A DNA stretch of 64,000 nt, from the NCBI GenBank assembly GCA_022592435.1, contig JABYQS010000017.1:310001-374000 (forward strand), in the 5' to 3' direction. The notes under the pieces are model-generated. The model made no database searches. It was not told the DNA's origin and worked only from the letters and a program-made list of their open reading frames with translations. Origin of the DNA: Cerioporus squamosus (Eukaryota > Basidiomycota > Agaricomycetes > Polyporales > Polyporaceae). Shown piece by piece: positions 11,804 through 21,835 of the stretch. A program made the translations under genes and the position numbers. Each line of letters starts with the position of its first letter. Within the stretch, counting starts at the first letter, position 1.

Positions 11804-13010
11804 CTCGAAGCTAGTGTTTTGGAGTCCTGTCCTGTCCTGTCTTTTGACCCCCCGGAGGTAGGACATGAGACAGGACTGAGGACAGGACACATAGACTTGA
11901 TGAGGACAGGACCCAGGACACATGTCCTCATGTGTCCTCATGATACTTGAGCTGTGACAAGGACAGGACCTGTATCAGGACCAGTCCAGACTGGTCCTAC
12001 CTCGTATAGAGCAATAAATTTCATGGTATATTCTTCTCCCTGCAGTGTTAATGTCTTCTTTTTTTGGAATCCTCGTTTATAGTCGTTGAAGGCAGAGCCT
12101 TATGGTAGACTACATCCGCTGCAAATTCTACTTATTGTAACATACTGGCATATATGGGTTATCTGATCAGGAACCACGGTGGCTGCAAGGCACAGTGTGG
12201 GGGGATAGGCCCAAAGTGGCAATCATACATCATGGGAAACCCGGGGGCGCATGGCCTTCCTTCCTAAACCATTCGAGAGTCCGTCGTTCCGTTGCGTGCC
12301 GGGCCTGGACTTATCTGCTCCGGGCCCCCCAATGCCGAGCCCACTGCCATCGGTTACACCTGCTCCTTGGTCCTGGTGGTGCGCGGGCCAGAACACCGCC
12401 ACGGGTTCCCACACCACAGTGGGCAGGTCGGCCGGGCTACGCCGGTGGTTGTTATGTGGTCGCGTGATGTGGCTGCTGTGGCAGGGCCAAAGCCCGGAAT
12501 GCGTCGCCGTACCTCTATGAAACCCGACAGGCGCGGATGCACGTGCCGTACTTGGTTCCGGTAGGTCCCGATTGCCTGTGGTCCAGGCCATGATGTAATC
12601 GGGGTGGTGAACCTCGAGCGCCAAGCCGGACTCGAGGGCGGGGGCAAGGGGAATCGAACTTGCGACCGTGCGAGCCGAAAACCACCCACAAAAGGGTCTG
12701 GCATACCACTCCGCCAGCCTACCCCCCTAATGTCTTCTATTATCCATAAACCATGTTCTAATAGGTTGTAGACACTGAATACCATCAGCTGAGGGCTGTA
12801 AGAAGTTAAGTCAAAGTTGACCAGATGTGTGGATGAGGACCAGTCCTTATGGGTCCATGTCACCATCATGATCGACAAGGACTGAGGACACGTCAATGGA
12901 CAGGACACATTGAGGACACATGTGAAGTCCGGTCCTTTGCAGTCCAAGTCCTGTCCTGTCACGTATCCTTGATGTGTCCTAGGACAGGATTCCACAACAC
13001 TACTCGAAGC
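11804..13010. mobile_element. Non-autonomous hAT-like DNA transposon
   Basis: The element proper is 11812-13002, with an 8-bp target duplication CTCGAAGC at 11804-11811 and 13003-13010. The imperfect terminal inverted repeats start TAGTGTTTTGGAGTCCTGTCC and match the reverse complement of the other end at 19 of 21 positions. Subterminal regions contain many copies of CCTGTCC/GGACAGG in both orientations, the kind of repeats that hAT transposases bind. No transposase is encoded. Subtracting the nested SINE-like insertion and its duplication leaves about 512 bp. It interrupts pol exactly between DFSK and the continuation TRPLNDLTKKD, so excision of the element and one TSD restores the reading context. 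Confidence 0.9.
12060..12727 (-). mobile_element. tRNA-derived SINE-like retroposon nested in the hAT element
   Basis: Reading the minus strand, it begins GGGGGGTAGGCTGGCGGAG at 12727. A Pol III A box (TGGCGGAGTGGT, 12705-12716) and a perfect B box (GTTCGATTCC, 12650-12659) are about 46 bp apart, as in tRNA genes. The head could pair through its G-rich start and the CCCCC after the B box. A roughly 580-bp tRNA-unrelated body follows, ending in an A run (T run on the plus strand at 12059-12065). An 11-bp target duplication TAATGTCTTCT flanks it (12049-12059, 12728-12738). Pol III head, poly(A) tail and long TSD together indicate LINE-mediated retroposition. At 668 bp it is long for a SINE. I do not recognise the family. 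Confidence 0.82.
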
Positions 13011-15212
13011 ATACACGGCCCTTGAACGACCTGACCAAGAAAGATGACCCTTGGACATGGGGTCTAGCACAGCGACGCGCCTTCCAGGCCCTCAAGGACG
13101 CCTTTACCTCGGAGCCCGTCTTGGTCTCTTGGGACCCTGCGTGACCCACTCATCTGGAGGTAGACACTTCAGGATTCGCAACAGGTGGAGTACTCCTGCA
13201 GAAGCTGGATGATGGGCTGTGGCACCCGGTGGCCTTCCAGTCAGAGTCGATGATGGATGCAGAGCGGAACTACGAGATCTACGACCAGGAGATGCTGGCT
13301 ATCATACAGGCCTTGGAGGACTGGCGACACTACTCGGAAGGGCTTCTGGAACCCTTCTAGATTGTTACGGACCACCGCAACCTGGAGTACTGGCATACGG
13401 CCCAGAATCTCAGTCGCTGTCAGGCCCGTTGGTCACTGTACCTGAGCCGGTTCGACTTCCACCTCACGCACAAGCCTAGGAAGACCAACACCCAGGCTGA
13501 TCCCTTATCACGGCTCCCCACGCACCAGGTCTCGGATGCTGACGACAACCGCGAGCAGATCGTCCTTGGCCCAGAACGCTTCGCAGCCCTTGCAGCCACC
13601 CTCACGGACACAAGCACTCTCGAACAGGAGATCCGCGAGGCAGAGCTTCAGGACCCCGAGGCCGTTGAAGCCCTCCGTGTCCTCAAGAAAAAGGGGCCGC
13701 GCAAGCTGACGAATGGCCTCCTGGAGTGGGAGGTGGTCGACAGACTCATCTATCGGCACAGAAAGCTGTATGTCCCTCCAGACGTAAATCTCCGCAAGCA
13801 TGTCACCTCCCTCTGCCACGACTCCATCACGGCAGGTCATCCAGGACGGAATGGCACACTCGAACTGGTAGACCGCCTCTTCTGGTGGCCCCAGCAGGCT
13901 TCATTTGTGTGGAAGTACATCGAAGGGTGTGACGTCTGTCAATGTCGCAAAGCTCCTCGCCACCCCCATGGAACCCTTCACCGCCACGACATGCCAGAAG
14001 GGCTGTGGCAGACCATGGGTGTCGACCTCATCACTGGACTTCCCAAGGTCAAGGGTCACTACACGATCATCGTCTACACGGACCACTACAGCAAACAGGT
14101 CCATGTCCTACCCACAACCACCGATGTCGACACTGAGGGAGTAGCGGACATCCACTACCGTGAGATCTTCCACCTCCACGGTATTCCTGGTAAAGTCGTC
14201 TCTGATCGAGGTCCCCAGTTTGCCGCATGCTTCATGAAAGTGCTCTACCAGAAGGTAGGGATTCAGCACACCCTGACCACAGCCTACCACCCCCAGTCAA
14301 ATGGACAAACGGAACATGCGAATCAGGAGGTGGAGAAGCACCTCTGCCTCTTCACGAACTCATGCCAGGACGATTGGGTCAACCACCTCCCCATGGCCAA
14401 ATTCGTCCTCAACAACCGTGTCACTCCGCTCACAACATGTCCCCCTTCGAGGTGGTCTATGGTTATCGCCCAAACTTCATGGTACCCATCGGTGGTCGCA
14501 CCCGGTTCCCTACCCTGGACCAGCACCTGGAGACACTGCGAGAGGTACGACATGAGGCTGAGGCGGCCCTGCGCATGGAGAAGGTGGCGATGAAAGAACG
14601 GTTCAAGCTCGGGAAGCCTAAGCCTCACGAATTCAAGGTGGGCAACCGTGTCTGGTTGGATGCACGAGATGTCAACATCCATCAGGCCAGTCGCAAGCTC
14701 GGTCCACCTTGCCTAGGCCCGTATGAAGTCCTCGAACGGACTGGCGACCTCACGTATCATCTCTCGCTACCTCCGTCCATGCAGAACCGGCACGACGTGA
14801 TCCACATTGACCGTCTCACACCCTGGAAGGGTAACGAGGTCAATGGAAAACAACCACCCCTGCCAGAACCGGTCGAGGTGGAGGGCGAACTGGAGTACGA
14901 GGTTGAGGCAATCCTGGACAGTCGCACTTATCGCAATCAGGTTCAGTACCTGGTCCGCTGGAAGGGATACGGTGAAGGCAATGACAGTTGGGAACCCGCC
15001 AAAGGCCTCACCCACTGTCAGGAGCTCATCGATGAGTTCCACCAGCGTAACCCCAACACTCCTTGCCACATTGCCTCCACCGTGTTCAACTCCCTACCCT
15101 GGCAACCCCTACACAACCTGACCATCACGGAACCATCCCCATTCGAATGGGCCTCTGGACGACGCCCGGGTTCTAGGTCTGTCGGGGACCATCAGACTTA
15201 GGAGGGGGGTAA

Positions 15213-15764
15213 TGTCACGGTCAGTGGATCAGCACCCCTTTTGTTTTCCCTGGAAGTTTCACTTTCCCATCTTGATCCCTTTCCTACTTTGTACACATCT
15301 CATTCTCGCACCCATATGCTCTGTTCCCGTGACCGCATGCTTGCTTCTCGCACTTACCATCCCGTTACCATGTGTTTTCCCACCCTTTTGTCTCCCACTC
15401 GTACAGCCTTGTTCCCTTTCCCGCATGAGTCACTTCCACTGGCACGTGATTGTTCAGAGTAGACTAGTATATAAACCCCTCCCAGCGCTTACCTAGTCCC
15501 CATCTCGACCTCCTGGTCATTGGGACTAGGTGCACTTTCCCATGTACTTTCCCCTTTTCTCTGTGCTAATATAACCTGGTCATTGGGACTAGTCTGTTGC
15601 TGTACGCGTGAAGACTAGCTATCGACGGCTTCATGCCTCTGAGCCGGTTGTTGCTCTGCCCTCGTCGAGCTCTCTCTCTCTATCCCCCTTTTGGCTCCTG
15701 GCCACTTGCCCCTCAGACCATTGCCGATCAATGTCTGGTGTCTATGTGCCTAGTCGTCGCGACA
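15213..15764 (+). repeat. 3' LTR of the Ty3 element
   Basis: 552 bp, starting TGTCACGGTCAGTGG and ending CGTCGCGACA, directly after the polypurine tract. It has a single copy of the TGGTCATTGGGA unit and a TATA box at 15468-15475. Divergence from the 5' LTR includes several substitutions besides the 62-bp indel, so the insertion is not recent. Confidence 0.95.
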
Positions 15765-15975
15765 CTCACGAGTGACGTTTCCTGATGTTTTACCAAAAGA
15801 GCTGTGATGGCTATTGATTCAATTATGTGTACCTCCAGGCTATGCACTTCCTGGGGCTTCAGGATACAAGCATAAATCAGTTACATATTCAATCAGACAA
15901 CATGAGTGTTGCTACAAATACACTACTGATACATATACATGGTCCACTCATGAAGTGGGCACTTCAAAGGGACAT

Positions 15976-16262
15976 TCAAAATCCGCTACCCTTAGGTTTG
16001 TTTGCAGATTTCAAGCTAGTGTTTGCTGCTGGTTGTGCTGCAGACTGAGTAGATGCCTGAGTGCTTGACTTGGCACCCTGTTTGGATTTGGTATGTGGGC
16101 AGTTTGGATGTACACATTGCATATTACATGAGCAATCAACTGATAGCAACAGTGGCCAACCTGGATCAGTAACAACAACACTAGACATTGTGATGTCTCA
16201 CCTGAATCCTTGCAATCACATTTCTCTGTAGTAGTAGTTGTGGAGGTGGATTGGCTCGACAT
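15976..16262 (-). CDS. Small cysteine-containing protein, 81 aa, two exons
   Basis: Exon 1 (16202-16262) starts at ATG with MSSQSTSTTTTTEKCDCKDS. A 41-nt intron (16161-16201, GTGAGA...CCAG) leads to exon 2 (15976-16160), giving 82 codons including the stop. Six cysteines are arranged as C-x-C, 12 residues, C-x-C-x3-C-x4-C-x-H (core DCSCNMQCVHPNCPH). The tail is Ser/Thr/Gln/Ala/Lys-rich and disordered. No signal peptide is evident. The spacing suggests metal binding, but this is not a canonical fungal metallothionein. A TATA box lies about 120 bp upstream, followed by a CT-rich leader, so the unit looks like a genuine gene. It lies about 210 bp past the 3' LTR in AT-richer DNA unlike its surroundings, so an origin in a mobile or transferred segment is possible. 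I know no homologue. Confidence 0.5.
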
Positions 16263-16382
16263 GGTGAAGCAAGATACTTAGTGAGAAGTGATGTGATATG
16301 GAGAGTATGGACCCCAGGATGTATGCGTGTTCAGTGAGAAGGGGGATAGGTATGCTGAATGTGCTCAGACATATGAGTGAGG

Positions 16383-16390
16383 ATTTATAC
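16383..16390 (-). promoter_or_regulatory. TATA box upstream of the small cysteine-containing gene
   Basis: On the minus strand this reads GTATAAAT, about 120 bp upstream of the ATG at 16262. It is followed by pyrimidine-rich leader sequence (CCTATCCCCCTTCTCACTG) of the type seen at strong fungal promoters. Confidence 0.45.
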
Positions 16391-19300
16391 CCACCTCCAT
16401 GATGCCTAGGAGAGGAGATGAAGGTCTGAGGAAATGCCCAATGGATGGGTTTGAGCATCCCCATAGGACAGGAACTGCTCAAGCCGGGGAGACTTCTGTT
16501 CATGAACAACGGAGTGCATCTTGCTATCAGTGAAGCAAGTTGGGCGCAGAGGATGTTGCCTCATGAAAGATAGGTTGGAATTGAGCGCGCCCAAGAGGCA
16601 ATAAGTGAGGCATGAATCGAGGATTCAAACAAGGAAACCGTCTGAGGCATACATCTGCTTCTATGTCGAGATCTGCCATGGCATGCCCCAGGCATAGGAT
16701 GAATGAGCAGCTCGGACAATAGTGCAACACCCTGACTTCTTACTCACTTGGCAATAACATCGATATCCAATGCCTCGTAGTTCCATGGCCCCCGGAGTTC
16801 AGCATTATAGTATGCACCTGTGCCTCATCAACGCCGGAAGATACTGATGCGAAGATTTGCTGTCGACTTGTACTCAATATTGTTGCCACACCAGGAATGG
16901 AGGTATGAGGTGACTCGGAGATGTGAGTATGCTCGAATTTCTTGAGCCCCCGCATGCCAGTTGCGATATCTGGGCAGAGATGGACTGAGGGTCAGCTCGC
17001 TTGTACCACTGAATACGTGCGGCATGAAACTGCCGCACTCCGAGTGTGAGGCCTGTTAGTCAGAGACTCATACAGATGCAACGCTCGATGTTCCGCCGCC
17101 TGGGGCTTTCAATCAAAGACTCGCATACAGCCTCCACACACTTTCGAAGCTTTGGCCTCGACGGCCCCGTCTCGCGACCTGCATGGTCCGTACAAAGACG
17201 GAACGACGGGATTGGCAGTAGCGAATTGTCCAGCACATTGACAGTCGTCGATTCGTCGTGCGATTACAGCAGGCAGGTTGCGGGCGGTGTTTCTCTCATG
17301 CGCGAAGCATAGCTGCCGGAAGCCGATTGGAAGTACAGCGGGGCGTAGCGGCCATGAGTGAGATGCTCTCTGGTCAGGGAGCTCTCCTCAATCATCTGCG
17401 AGACACACCAATGAATCACAAGAGGTCCGGGTGGCGGCGCATTGTCGCAGTGCACCTGAATGCGACTATTGTAGGACTCAGGACGACGGACGACGCGCCC
17501 TTTCTACAGTACGAATTGACATCCATCACAGTTGACACTGCGCAATTGTTCGTTCGAGTCTAGTCGGTCGACTTCCCGCCTTCCTACGGCGTTGCGCATT
17601 CCGCCACACCGTATAGAGGTCATACGAGACATCGCGAGATCGGAGTGCCTAGAGAACACTGAGCAGTCAGGAAGCCACACGAGAGCCGACTCGCGCCCTA
17701 CGGCGGTGGTATCGTCGTATGGGAGCTTACCAAGGACCGATCTCATCTCGAGTTTGCGGCAAAGTATGGCAAGCCTAGTTACAGCTCCTTGCTGCCTCCG
17801 AGCCGTCGGACTGCGGAGGCGGCAAGAGTATTGTATGTCAGCGCGGGAAGCGTGCAGTATCTGCGGGCGGAATGCATGGGCGTTCTGCTTGCTTGTGCAG
17901 AAGAAGACGTGGCATAGAGGCGCGCCGTCCAGCGCGTCATGGCATGCCAGAAGTTGCGGCAACGCCCTCAGAGTTACGACAGCAGAGGACCAAGAAGTCA
18001 ACATCGATGCAGCTTAGACGTACCAGCGCCCGACCATAGTATGACCGTATACGGACCGAGAATGTACGCCGCGGAATGTACCTGTAGTAACCTCAGAGTA
18101 AGTCGCGACGAGTTAGTGCAACTCGGACACATGGGCGCGAACCGCATCAGTGACACGCTCTCGTCAGTATCCAGGCAGCAGGAGGAGTCTCGCCGCCTCC
18201 TCCGCATCCACCGTTCCCGAAGCGAGTCGGAGCCAAGGGGCGGGAACTGGCGCCCGGCATGGCAAGTTGGGGTATAGACGCAGATGAACAAGTCGGCAGT
18301 TACGTTGCTGGTTGAACCTCTATGTGGACGTCGCCGTCAACAGCGAGGACGGACTCGAAGATTGCACTTGGACATGTGAGGCGAGTGGCGCAAACGTGCT
18401 GACCAGGCCGAGCGAAGAGTCAAGTTCAAGAGCGAGTCGTAGCACCAAGAAGCTGGCTGCTGGAGCAGATCTGCATTCGATTCTCCGAGACATTTTCCCC
18501 TGTGATTTCGCCAAAGGACGATCGCCAAAGCCTGTACGAGTACACTGACCCAGGTCGCCCTAGGGCCTACGTACCAGGTAACGTGATTCTCCTTGAAGCG
18601 ATGAGGTGTGGGTCCTTTGAATAGCACAGGGTAGAACGAGGGCGCGATGTTCGATTACGTTCGCGAGGCACGGTCGTCGGTACTGCCCATCATGATGCAC
18701 CAGCCCGCCCTGAGCATTGCGCTACAATGCAAGGGTCGCTAGTAATCAGACAAGGTAGTCAGAAGGACTTACAGAAGCACAGGATCTAATCCAGTCATCG
18801 AGAGGCGCAGACATGGTACCTTGTATATCGTGTTACTGTGAGCTGTGCGAGTGTCGTGCGGCCAGAGAGTTCAGTACGTACTAGTGATGCATGCAGGCCG
18901 CGGGCGTTTCCTCCTCAGGGTCGATAGGCCGAATGGTTAAGCACTGTTCGAAGACGGAAGAAGGCCAGACGTGAGCCCTTTCAAGCCAGAGACTATGACA
19001 AGGCATAGTAAAGGCATGGACGGTCACGACATATTGTGCAGCGTCGATGGCGTCTGATCTGCCGGTCGGATTTTGCCGGTAGATGAGTATGGAGCCGGAG
19101 CCGGTTCACTCTTCCTCGAACCCGCCGCCACACTGGTCTCATCCTCAAACTGGACAACTACTACTTACTACTCCTCCTGGACCTGCCCCCGACTCCTGCT
19201 GTAACTCAGGTTTGCGCCTCGGGAGACTCTGTTCAGCGGCCGTATCGACATCCACCTCGGAATTGCACGCGGTTCAAGCAATGACACGCGACGTTCACCT

Positions 19301-20319
19301 GAGGATGCTGGGGTTTCGCACCCGATCACTTGCAAATTGAGGCCTCCGATTGACCGCGGGGCGCACAGGGAACTGCGAGCTGCGATAGCTCGAAATCGAA
19401 ATTGGCTGTGATACCGGTCGGCATATCCTCTACTTGTCATGTTTGGTCACTTACGCGTCTTTCCCCGTTCAGCTCCCCTAGATGACCCTTACCTGTGGCG
19501 TACGGCACGGTAACAACACTCAGGCTTGGTCACGTCATCAGGCGCAAGGTAGAGGTCAGTTTATTTCGTTAGCAGTTAGAATGGCTGCTCATAGTTACGG
19601 TGATGGCGCAACATCCAGTGCAGTGACGATAGACGTGCAGCCGCAAATCGACCAGCGTGAGCGTATTCACATCGTCCAGGATCAATATCGGGAGACTTTT
19701 TGGGACTTGGTACTGGCTCATGTGCTGCTGGCAGATGCCATCTAATCAGGTACGTCCACCAGTTCTTATGCTCGTCCCATTCTTGTTAAGAAGCTCGCCC
19801 AGTTGTGTAGACATACGTCAACTCCAAGAAATCCGTAATCGGCGTGGACTCCACTTCCCGCGTGCGCTCCTATTGACCCAGGAGGGCCTGCCTCTAGGCT
19901 CGTAGACTCTGGACCTCGCAACCAGTCTGATGCACCGCACCCACTGGCAGCCAAGTACCCGCAACTTGAGTTATGAGTGGTCGCCATAGCACCGTAAAGA
20001 GGTGTTCCACTCGTCCGTCTCGAATCGCGGGCAAGACATGGCCAAAAACTGAGACCACGGTGATTTCCGTGAGTTACTAACCTTGCGACTTCTAGTAATG
20101 CATTGAGCTTTCCGTCTGACCGTTACTGTCAGCAGACGCGACCATCTGGCCATGGCGGCCAGAACATCAAGACGTACCGTACCGTGCACCATTTGTGAGT
20201 GAGGGAAACGCGTACCAAATCTGTGAGTCTCACTTACCACGTCAACACCATGTCGCGGTAGCAGCTGATGCGGTTCTCAGTAATGGTGCGGGCAGCCCGA
20301 GATTGTCCCAGCCCCTACA
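16391..20319. other. Long stretch without recognisable genes
   Basis: I recognise no protein here. At about 16740-17025 (minus) short frames share a protein-like stretch (HAGAQEIRAYSHL, then GGHGTTRHWISMLL) broken by frame changes, possibly a remnant of an unknown coding sequence. Frames at 17504-18017 exist on both strands at once and look like GC-bias artefacts. A tRNA-like A box motif (AGGCCGAATGGTTAAGC) near 18927 has no B box downstream. Confidence 0.4.
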
Positions 20320-20328
20320 CCTACTCCG

Positions 20329-21268
20329 GTGCTCGAGACCCTCGAGGTGGACAACACTCCCCGTGTGGACGATGTTGTACGTGGTGCATGTGGTGAAGGC
20401 GTGGCCGCACTCCCAGCATCCCTCCACAACGCACTCTTGCCCGCCCGCGCGATGTTCAACGTGACTCTCGTCGCACCCCAGGGTTCCTCTCGTCAGCACT
20501 CAGCAGGGGATGGTATTTCCTCCAGGGACAGGCTCTCGAACGATCAGCCAAATCTGTTCACCGACAATCTCTGCGCCCTCGCCTTCAGCCGGCCCACAGA
20601 CAGACACGGGAACCTGGTGCCGATCCGCATGGGACTGAAGACGGCGCTGCGGGTGCATGCGGGCGACAGGAAGCGGCTCGAGCTCAAGTTTTAGCCCGAG
20701 CTCCTCGCCCAGTTCAGGAAGCGGTCCGGGCTGACGCTCGTCGAGGCGCTGGTCATACAGATGTTATTGAACCCTCAGGCTTGCGCGGACATTCGACGAC
20801 CGCACCTTGCGCCTGGAGATCGCGGAGCTGGTCGTCGACCTGGGGGACCGGTTGACGGACACACTGTGATGGCGGCCTTCGAGCACCTCCAATGAGACAC
20901 TAGGAGCCTCTTCTCTGTCGACGTCTGCACACTCTTCCACCGTTCTCTCAGTGGGAAGCCCGAGGACGAATCCGTCTTGACTCCTGCAGAGCGCCTGAGT
21001 TTCCAGGTCGCCGCGTGTGCGCTTCCTTCCGAGGAGTTCGTGGAGAGGTTCACGCTCGTTGGCGTGGACTTATCGGATGCAAGACTCGGACGAGGTGGAG
21101 ATCGCGCAAATGATTGTGGATGCGTTTGCAAAGCGGAAGGCGGAGGGTTGTCAGGTGCCGAGGGAGATGACAGTGAGATATCGCGGGGCGCGGAGGCCTG
21201 CGTTTGAGGAGCGCGTGAAGGGTGGGCTTGAGGGCATCGTCCGGTGTGTGGTCGTTTGCTCGTCCTGA
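20329..21268 (+). pseudogene. F-box protein pseudogene (3' part), copy of the gene at 1352-3142
   Basis: Several frames together match the C-terminal half of the F-box protein at 1352-3142. Shared segments include LETLEVDNT, LFTDNLCALAFSRPTD, GDRKRLELKF, ELLAQFRKRSGLT, LSFQVAACALPSEEFVE and RYRGARRPAFEERVKGGL. It has an in-frame TAG at 20692, frame changes near 20800-20980 and near 21080, and a stretch that no longer aligns around 20880-20960. No F-box precedes it on this strand. The similarity continues past the stop to about 21535, matching the flank at 1090-1340, so it is a DNA-level duplication and not a retrocopy. Orientation is opposite to the source gene, about 18 kb away. Confidence 0.85.
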
Positions 21269-21541
21269 ACACCGTGTACTTCGAACATACCACTTACGAG
21301 CTTTCGCCAGACTTGTGCAGCTGCATCCTTGTCATTTCGACGCCGTAAACGTGTCGCGTACATACCCAAGAGATGTGTTGCCTTCAACCTGCGGCCGCGG
21401 AAAGCAGACTAGTCAGACACTACTTCTCTTCAAAGCTTGGCTGCCAAACCCCGTGGTCTGTATTCGCATTTCGTTGAAGTTCATCTGCTAACGCTGTCTC
21501 CATATGTAGGTATTTCACCCAAACTACGACCTGGAGAGTGT

Positions 21542-21835
21542 CTAGCTAGAGTACTGTCCGCTTCTGGGATCGTTGACTATCCTGCGTAACTTCACACCCA
21601 GCGTGGCCGCCTCCGTCGATATACCCGTGCGTTGGAAACCACACCCAGAAAACCAGGCGACGTTTTCTCCAAGCGCGAAAGACCAAGCGAAGGTCAGGAA
21701 GAAGCTGGGGCTGTCTGATGGCACTGTGGACAGGATATGCACGAGGAGTTTTGCAGGGACATGATTTATGGCAATCGCGGTGAAGTCGACCTCGGGAGGA
21801 CGTTGTCGATGTCGTCGTGGGTTTCGCAGTACCAC
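21542..21835 (-). pseudogene. F-box N-terminal fragment, degenerate
   Basis: A short frame contains INHVPAKLLVHILSTVPSDS, which aligns with the F-box start of the gene at 1352-3142 (INDLPTELLVKILSAVSSDT). It then diverges into sequence with only traces of the family. It lies immediately beyond the 3' part of the pseudogene but on the other strand. This could be a rearranged 5' half of the same copy or a remnant of a second F-box gene. Confidence 0.5.

Larger units (their letters stand above)
9780..15201 (+). pseudogene. pol: Retrotransposon pol: protease-RT-RNase H-integrase-chromodomain, disrupted
   Basis: The retropepsin segment (about 9804-10330) has AAMIDSGATALFI and IILGLPWLRR. RT resumes after the solo LTR at 10916 with SFKEIVPEEYRHYSKVF. 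It loses one A near 11195 and has the YLDDILIF catalytic motif at about 11517, but motif A reads FTKFNIRWGYHN, so the first catalytic Asp is Asn (codon 11328-11330). A stop interrupts at 11586 (HEVL, stop, CLQEHDLYL). After the hAT insertion (11812-13002), RNase H continues (LEVDTSGFATGG, IVTDHRNLEYW) with stops at 13142 and 13358. Integrase follows from about 13700: HHCC zinc site, DDE core with VDLITGLPK, SDRGPQF and the Glu in QTEHANQEVE. A frameshift near 14430 shifts to the GPY-like module (RKLGPPCLGPYEVL). The chromodomain (YLVRWKGYGEGNDSWEP) lies at about 14895-15060 and the stop is near 15201. Chromodomains of this class target integration to marked chromatin. Confidence 0.93.
7395..15764 (+). 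mobile_element. Ty3-type LTR retrotransposon with chromodomain, decayed
   Basis: The element is bounded by direct LTRs (7395-8008 and 15213-15764), each starting TGTCACGG and ending in GACA. Inside, in order, are Gag with zinc knuckles, retropepsin, reverse transcriptase, RNase H, integrase and a C-terminal chromodomain, which is the Ty3 (chromovirus) order. A polypurine tract (about 15199-15212, AGGAGGGGGG core) precedes the 3' LTR. I could not recognise a standard tRNA primer-binding site after the 5' LTR. The coding region has frameshifts near 9010, 11195 and 14430 and stops at 11586, 13142 and 13358, so it cannot make a full polyprotein. Removing the two inserted elements with their target duplications leaves about 6.6 kb. 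Flanks (AGCTG before, CTCAC after) do not form a target-site duplication, suggesting recombination or flank rearrangement since insertion. Confidence 0.95.

Noticed and set aside
15827..16048. Plus-strand frame (SDNMSVATNTLLIHIHG) as a retroelement RNase H remnant
   Set aside because: It partly overlaps antisense to the 3' end of the small two-exon gene, and no catalytic motif pattern could be confirmed.
17504..18017. Overlapping 160-codon frames on both strands
   Set aside because: No recognisable motif, no splice context, and equal openness on both strands suggests chance.
18925..18960. tRNA-like A box (AGGCCGAATGGTTAAGC)
   Set aside because: No B box or pairing acceptor stem within the expected distance, so not called as a tRNA gene.
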